From an uncultured Lachnospiraceae bacterium (GTDB taxonomy: Bacteria > Bacillota > Clostridia > Lachnospirales > Lachnospiraceae): 64,000 nt of DNA. Where the stretch lies: the NCBI GenBank assembly GCA_910578795.1, contig CAJTSD010000014.1, forward strand, positions 4,555 through 68,554, in the 5' to 3' direction. Both the position numbers and the translations under genes were made by a program. Position 1 is the stretch's first letter. Each line of letters opens with the position of its first letter. Shown in pieces: positions 61,339 through 64,000 of this stretch. The notes under the pieces are model-generated. The model was not told where the DNA came from. It worked only from the letters and a program-made list of their open reading frames with translations, and did not search any database.

Positions 61339-62967
61339 ATGTGTACTATTTTCATTGGCGGGGCATGGCCCTATGCGAACGGCTCCCTGCACATCGGTCA
61401 TATCGCAGGATTACTGCCCGGGGACGTTTTGGCAAGGTATCACAGGGCGATTGGCGATACGGTCTGCTTTGTATCCGGCAGCGACTGCCACGGAACGCCT
61501 GTAGCAATCCGTGCCAAACAGGAACAGAAAACACCGCAGGAAATCAGTGATTTTTATCACGAAGAATTTACGAAATGCTTTGAAAAATTAGGGTTCAGCT
61601 ATGATGTCTATACAAAAACATCTTCCCCTGAGCACAAAAAATTTGTCAGGGAATTTCACAAAAAATTGTATGAAAGCAGCTATGTCTACGAAAAGGAAGT
61701 CCCGCAGGCATACTGCGAACAGTGCAGCGCCTTTTTGGCTGACCGCTTCGTGCTCGGAAAATGCCCCAAATGCGGAAGCGACACAAGAGGCGACCAATGT
61801 GATGTCTGCGGTGCGGTACTTGAGCCGGGGCATCTTACGACACCGATTTGCGCAGTATGCAAAACGCCTGTCAGCTTTCAAAAAGCAAAGCATTTATATA
61901 TCGCTATCACGAAATTACAGGATGAACTAAGGGCGTTGGTTGACAGTCACGCGAATTGGCGGAAAAACGCAATTGCATTTACAAACAGGTATCTTGATGA
62001 AGGGTTGAGAGACCGCGCCCTGACAAGGGATTTGGAATGGGGAATCCCGGTTCCAAAGGCCGGTTATGAAAACAAGACCATTTATATATGGGCTGAAAAT
62101 GTATTAGGTTATTTGTCCGCAGGCAAAATGGCTGCCGAGGCAAGGGGCGGTGATTTTGGGGAGCTTTGGGGCAAACATGCAAAGCATTATTACGTACACG
62201 GAAAAGATAACATTCCGTTTCACACCATTATTCTGCCTGCGCTTTTACTGGCAAACGGCGATTACCGGCATTTGCCTGACCGTATTATATCGAGCGAATA
62301 CCTGACATTGGAGGGGCGAAAAATATCGACCAGCCAAAATTATGCCATTTGGGTAAAAGACCTGTTGGCACATTATGAGGCGGATTCCATTCGTTACTTT
62401 TTCCTCGCAAATGGTCCGGAAAAAAGGGATACGGATTTTTCGTGGAGAGAATTTGTTCACAGCCACAATAGCGAACTGCTTGGCGCATACGGAAACTTCG
62501 TAAACCGAACACTGACCTTTATTACAAAATACTGTGACAAAATTGTACCCAAGGGTACACAGCACCCGGCTGTCAGCAAACAGATCGATGCATTGTTTCC
62601 TTCCGTTGGCAGGAAGATTGAAAACGGTGCTTTTAAAGATGCGCTTACGGAACTCTTTGACTTCGTGAGAAGTGCAAACAAGTTTTTTGACACCGAACAG
62701 CCTTGGATTACACGGAATACGGATAAAGAAGCGTGCGATAATACCCTGTACCAATGCGTTCAGATTATTGCAAATTTAGCGGTACTGCTGTCGCCCTTTT
62801 TGCCGTTTTCATCAGAGAAAGTGTGCCAATGGCTTGGCATTTGCCACAACTGGGAAAGGCAGTCCATTCCCGCAGGTTTGACGCTTCCTGAGGTGGAGAT
62901 TTTGTTTCAGAGAATTGATAAAAAGGTTATTGATGTGGAAACGGAGAAATTGAAAGGGATTTTGTAA
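61339..62967 (+). CDS. metG: Methionyl-tRNA synthetase, short form
   Basis: The protein has 542 residues. It charges tRNA-Met. Class I marks are NGSLHIGHIAG near residue 13 and a KMSKS variant KISTS in LEGRKISTSQNYAIW near 330. A zinc region has paired CXXC knuckles (CEQCSAF, CPKCGSDT, CDVCGA, CAVCKTP) around 130-190. The SGSDCHGTPVAI stretch, in place of TGTDEHG of the common Gram-positive enzyme, places it nearer the E. coli/archaeal type. It lacks the C-terminal tRNA-binding domain. ATG 61339 has GAGGG upstream. Confidence 0.92.
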   Translation: MCTIFIGGAWPYANGSLHIGHIAGLLPGDVLARYHRAIGDTVCFVSGSDCHGTPVAIRAKQEQKTPQEISDFYHEEFTKCFEKLGFSYDVYTKTSSPEHKKFVREFHKKLYESSYVYEKEVPQAYCEQCSAFLADRFVLGKCPKCGSDTRGDQCDVCGAVLEPGHLTTPICAVCKTPVSFQKAKHLYIAITKLQDELRALVDSHANWRKNAIAFTNRYLDEGLRDRALTRDLEWGIPVPKAGYENKTIYIWAENVLGYLSAGKMAAEARGGDFGELWGKHAKHYYVHGKDNIPFHTIILPALLLANGDYRHLPDRIISSEYLTLEGRKISTSQNYAIWVKDLLAHYEADSIRYFFLANGPEKRDTDFSWREFVHSHNSELLGAYGNFVNRTLTFITKYCDKIVPKGTQHPAVSKQIDALFPSVGRKIENGAFKDALTELFDFVRSANKFFDTEQPWITRNTDKEACDNTLYQCVQIIANLAVLLSPFLPFSSEKVCQWLGICHNWERQSIPAGLTLPEVEILFQRIDKKVIDVETEKLKGIL

Positions 62968-62990
62968 GAATTTAACCGGAACAATCATTT

Positions 62991-63025
62991 TGAGGGGAAC
63001 GTTTTTGAGTGAGCGTTCCCTTCGT
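62991..63025 (+). terminator. Probable terminator of metG
   Basis: AGGGGAACG and CGTTCCCTT form a stem around TTTTTGAGTGAG, 24 bases past the metG stop. The tail is only moderately T-rich. Confidence 0.6.
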
Positions 63026-63032
63026 TCTTTCC

Positions 63033-63140
63033 TCAATCAAACTGCGTTTTCCAATTCTCGTCATGGTAAGCGTCAAAGCACATCTCAATCTGATCTCTCG
63101 TTATTTTTTCCACTGCCAATTGACTTGGCAGCTCCTCCAT
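63033..63140 (-). pseudogene. Short C-terminal gene fragment
   Basis: A frame from ATG 63140 (GGATTCT upstream) encodes 35 residues including VEKITRDQIEMCFDAYHDEN and ending TQFD. It reads like the end of a larger protein, with no recognisable beginning. The flanking 63141-63298 bases contain only a short AT-rich stretch and nothing I can name. Confidence 0.35.
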
Positions 63141-63298
63141 AGAATCCCATCACGCAAAAATGCCCCTGACCAACACATCAAGGACATTTTTGAATCATTC
63201 AATCGTTCCTCCGTATCCGGCTAAAGCCATTTGGTCTTTTTTACTGTGACAAAAAAATACAAAAGAAACAATATAAACTGCGAAATCTCTTTACGCTG

Positions 63299-64000
63299 CT
63301 ATCCTAACGCCACGTCCAGTATCATCATAATCACAAATCCCGCCGCAACGCCTATCGTACTGATATTCGAGTGCTCGCCCGCCTGCGATTCAGGAATCAG
63401 CTCCTCCACCACCACATAAATCATCGCCCCCGCCGCAAATGCAAGAAAATACGGCAATAACGGCACAATCATATTTGCCAAAAAAATCGTGAGCACCGCC
63501 GCAACAGGCTCAACAAGCCCGGAAAGCGTCCCGTAAACAAACGCCCTCCTCTTTGACATTCCTTCACTTTTGAGCGGCATTGATATAATCGCCCCCTCGG
63601 GAAAATTCTGAATGGCAATGCCGAGCGCAAGCGTCATTGCACCTGCCATCGTAATCTGCGAATCGCCCAAAAGCGCCCCCGCAAATGTCACGCCTACCGC
63701 CATTCCCTCCGGTATATTGTGAAGCGTCACGGCAAACACCATCATCGTCGTTTTTTTCATTTTTGCCTTAATGCCCTCAGGCTTGCTGCTTTCTATATGA
63801 AGATGCGGTATCACGCTGTCAAGCAGCAGCAAAAACGCCATTCCAAGCAAAAAACCCGACGCTGCAGGCACCCACGCCGTCTTTTGCTGCTCTGCCGCCA
63901 TATCAATGGAAGGAATCAGCAGCGACCACATCGACGCCGCAATCATCACTCCCGCCGCAAACCCCAAAAGCAGCTTTTCAAGCTTTTGATTTAACTGGTT
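63299..64000 (-). CDS. ZIP-family metal transporter (partial, runs off right edge)
   Basis: The frame is open to base 64000 (NQLNQKLEKLLLGFAAGVMI at the edge), so about 234 residues are seen and the first helix lies outside. Helices IV and V carry the metal sites: VTLHNIPEGMAVGV and IAIQNFPEGAIISMPL. The end MIYVVVEELIPESQAGEHSN, then GFVIMMILDVALG, is typical of bacterial ZupT-like proteins that import zinc, iron or manganese. Confidence 0.92.
   Translation of the reverse strand, partial: NQLNQKLEKLLLGFAAGVMIAASMWSLLIPSIDMAAEQQKTAWVPAASGFLLGMAFLLLLDSVIPHLHIESSKPEGIKAKMKKTTMMVFAVTLHNIPEGMAVGVTFAGALLGDSQITMAGAMTLALGIAIQNFPEGAIISMPLKSEGMSKRRAFVYGTLSGLVEPVAAVLTIFLANMIVPLLPYFLAFAAGAMIYVVVEELIPESQAGEHSNISTIGVAAGFVIMMILDVALG

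Overview
The window reads as a chromosome segment of a low-to-mid GC Gram-positive anaerobe, most likely a Lachnospiraceae-type Clostridium relative. This is inferred from a T-box-controlled aminoacyl-tRNA synthetase, SpoIID/SpoIIQ-like engulfment genes, LplABC-type sugar transport, a CcpA cre site, strong AGGAGG ribosome sites and an ammonium channel fused to a P-II domain. I see no rRNA, tRNA, CRISPR, prophage or intact transposase. Coding runs mostly on the minus strand.

Layout. 1-5.1 kb: a tandem hairpin repeat, two small membrane proteins, a nonsense-interrupted gene, an AgrC-like kinase whose reading frame carries an early stop, and a coiled-coil membrane protein. 5.2-7.0 kb: a MITE-like element inserted in the terminator of a twice-frameshifted chemoreceptor. 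7.0-15.0 kb: a compact operon (CotH kinase, YetA/PcRGLX-like lyase, GldG-like membrane protein, ABC ATPase, ABC permease). 15.2-17.3 kb: a B6-kinase, ECF S-component and small radical SAM operon. 17.5-19.0 kb: an aminotransferase and an XRE regulator. 19.3-29.7 kb: a long tight minus-strand envelope cluster (SGNH acetylesterase, acyltransferase, SpoIID-like, degenerate M23/SpoIIQ-like, amidohydrolase, CelD_N lipoprotein, Ddl, MurF, aldo/keto reductase). 29.8-33.5 kb: an LplABC-type sugar ABC operon with a cre site. 33.9-46.7 kb: pyrC, a PrcB-like lipoprotein, plsC, HD-GYP, Amt-PII, an acetyltransferase, cyclophilin, a PsiE-like protein, a sodium/solute symporter, YeiH and a second, intact chemoreceptor. 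46.8-48.8 kb: three decayed genes. 48.8-51.1 kb: a hydrolase operon divergent from LysR. 51.1-57.7 kb: blaI-blaR1 with a putative regulon but no beta-lactamase. 57.7-60.8 kb: truncated flavodoxin and ogt, a second MITE-like copy, a lipoprotein, an acetyltransferase, a frameshifted gene and a SUFU-domain protein. 61.0-64.0 kb: T-box, metG and a ZIP transporter that runs off the right edge.

Two signals stand out. First, three near-identical dyads of the form TCTTACA-NN-TGTAAGA sit at the blaI promoter and at two other promoters. At those two they occupy the same register relative to -35/-10. This predicts a BlaI-controlled set consisting of the sensor pair, a duplicated-domain lipoprotein and an unknown soluble protein. 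Second, the 14-base palindrome TGACAC-NN-GTGTCA occurs six times exactly, always inside coding sequence. A fixed 12-base pattern is expected far less than once in 64 kb.

The window is also rich in broken genes: nonsense, frameshift, end truncation and internal deletion, about ten loci. This suggests active gene decay, partly mediated by the small repeat element, although assembly or base-call error must be excluded for the single-base cases.
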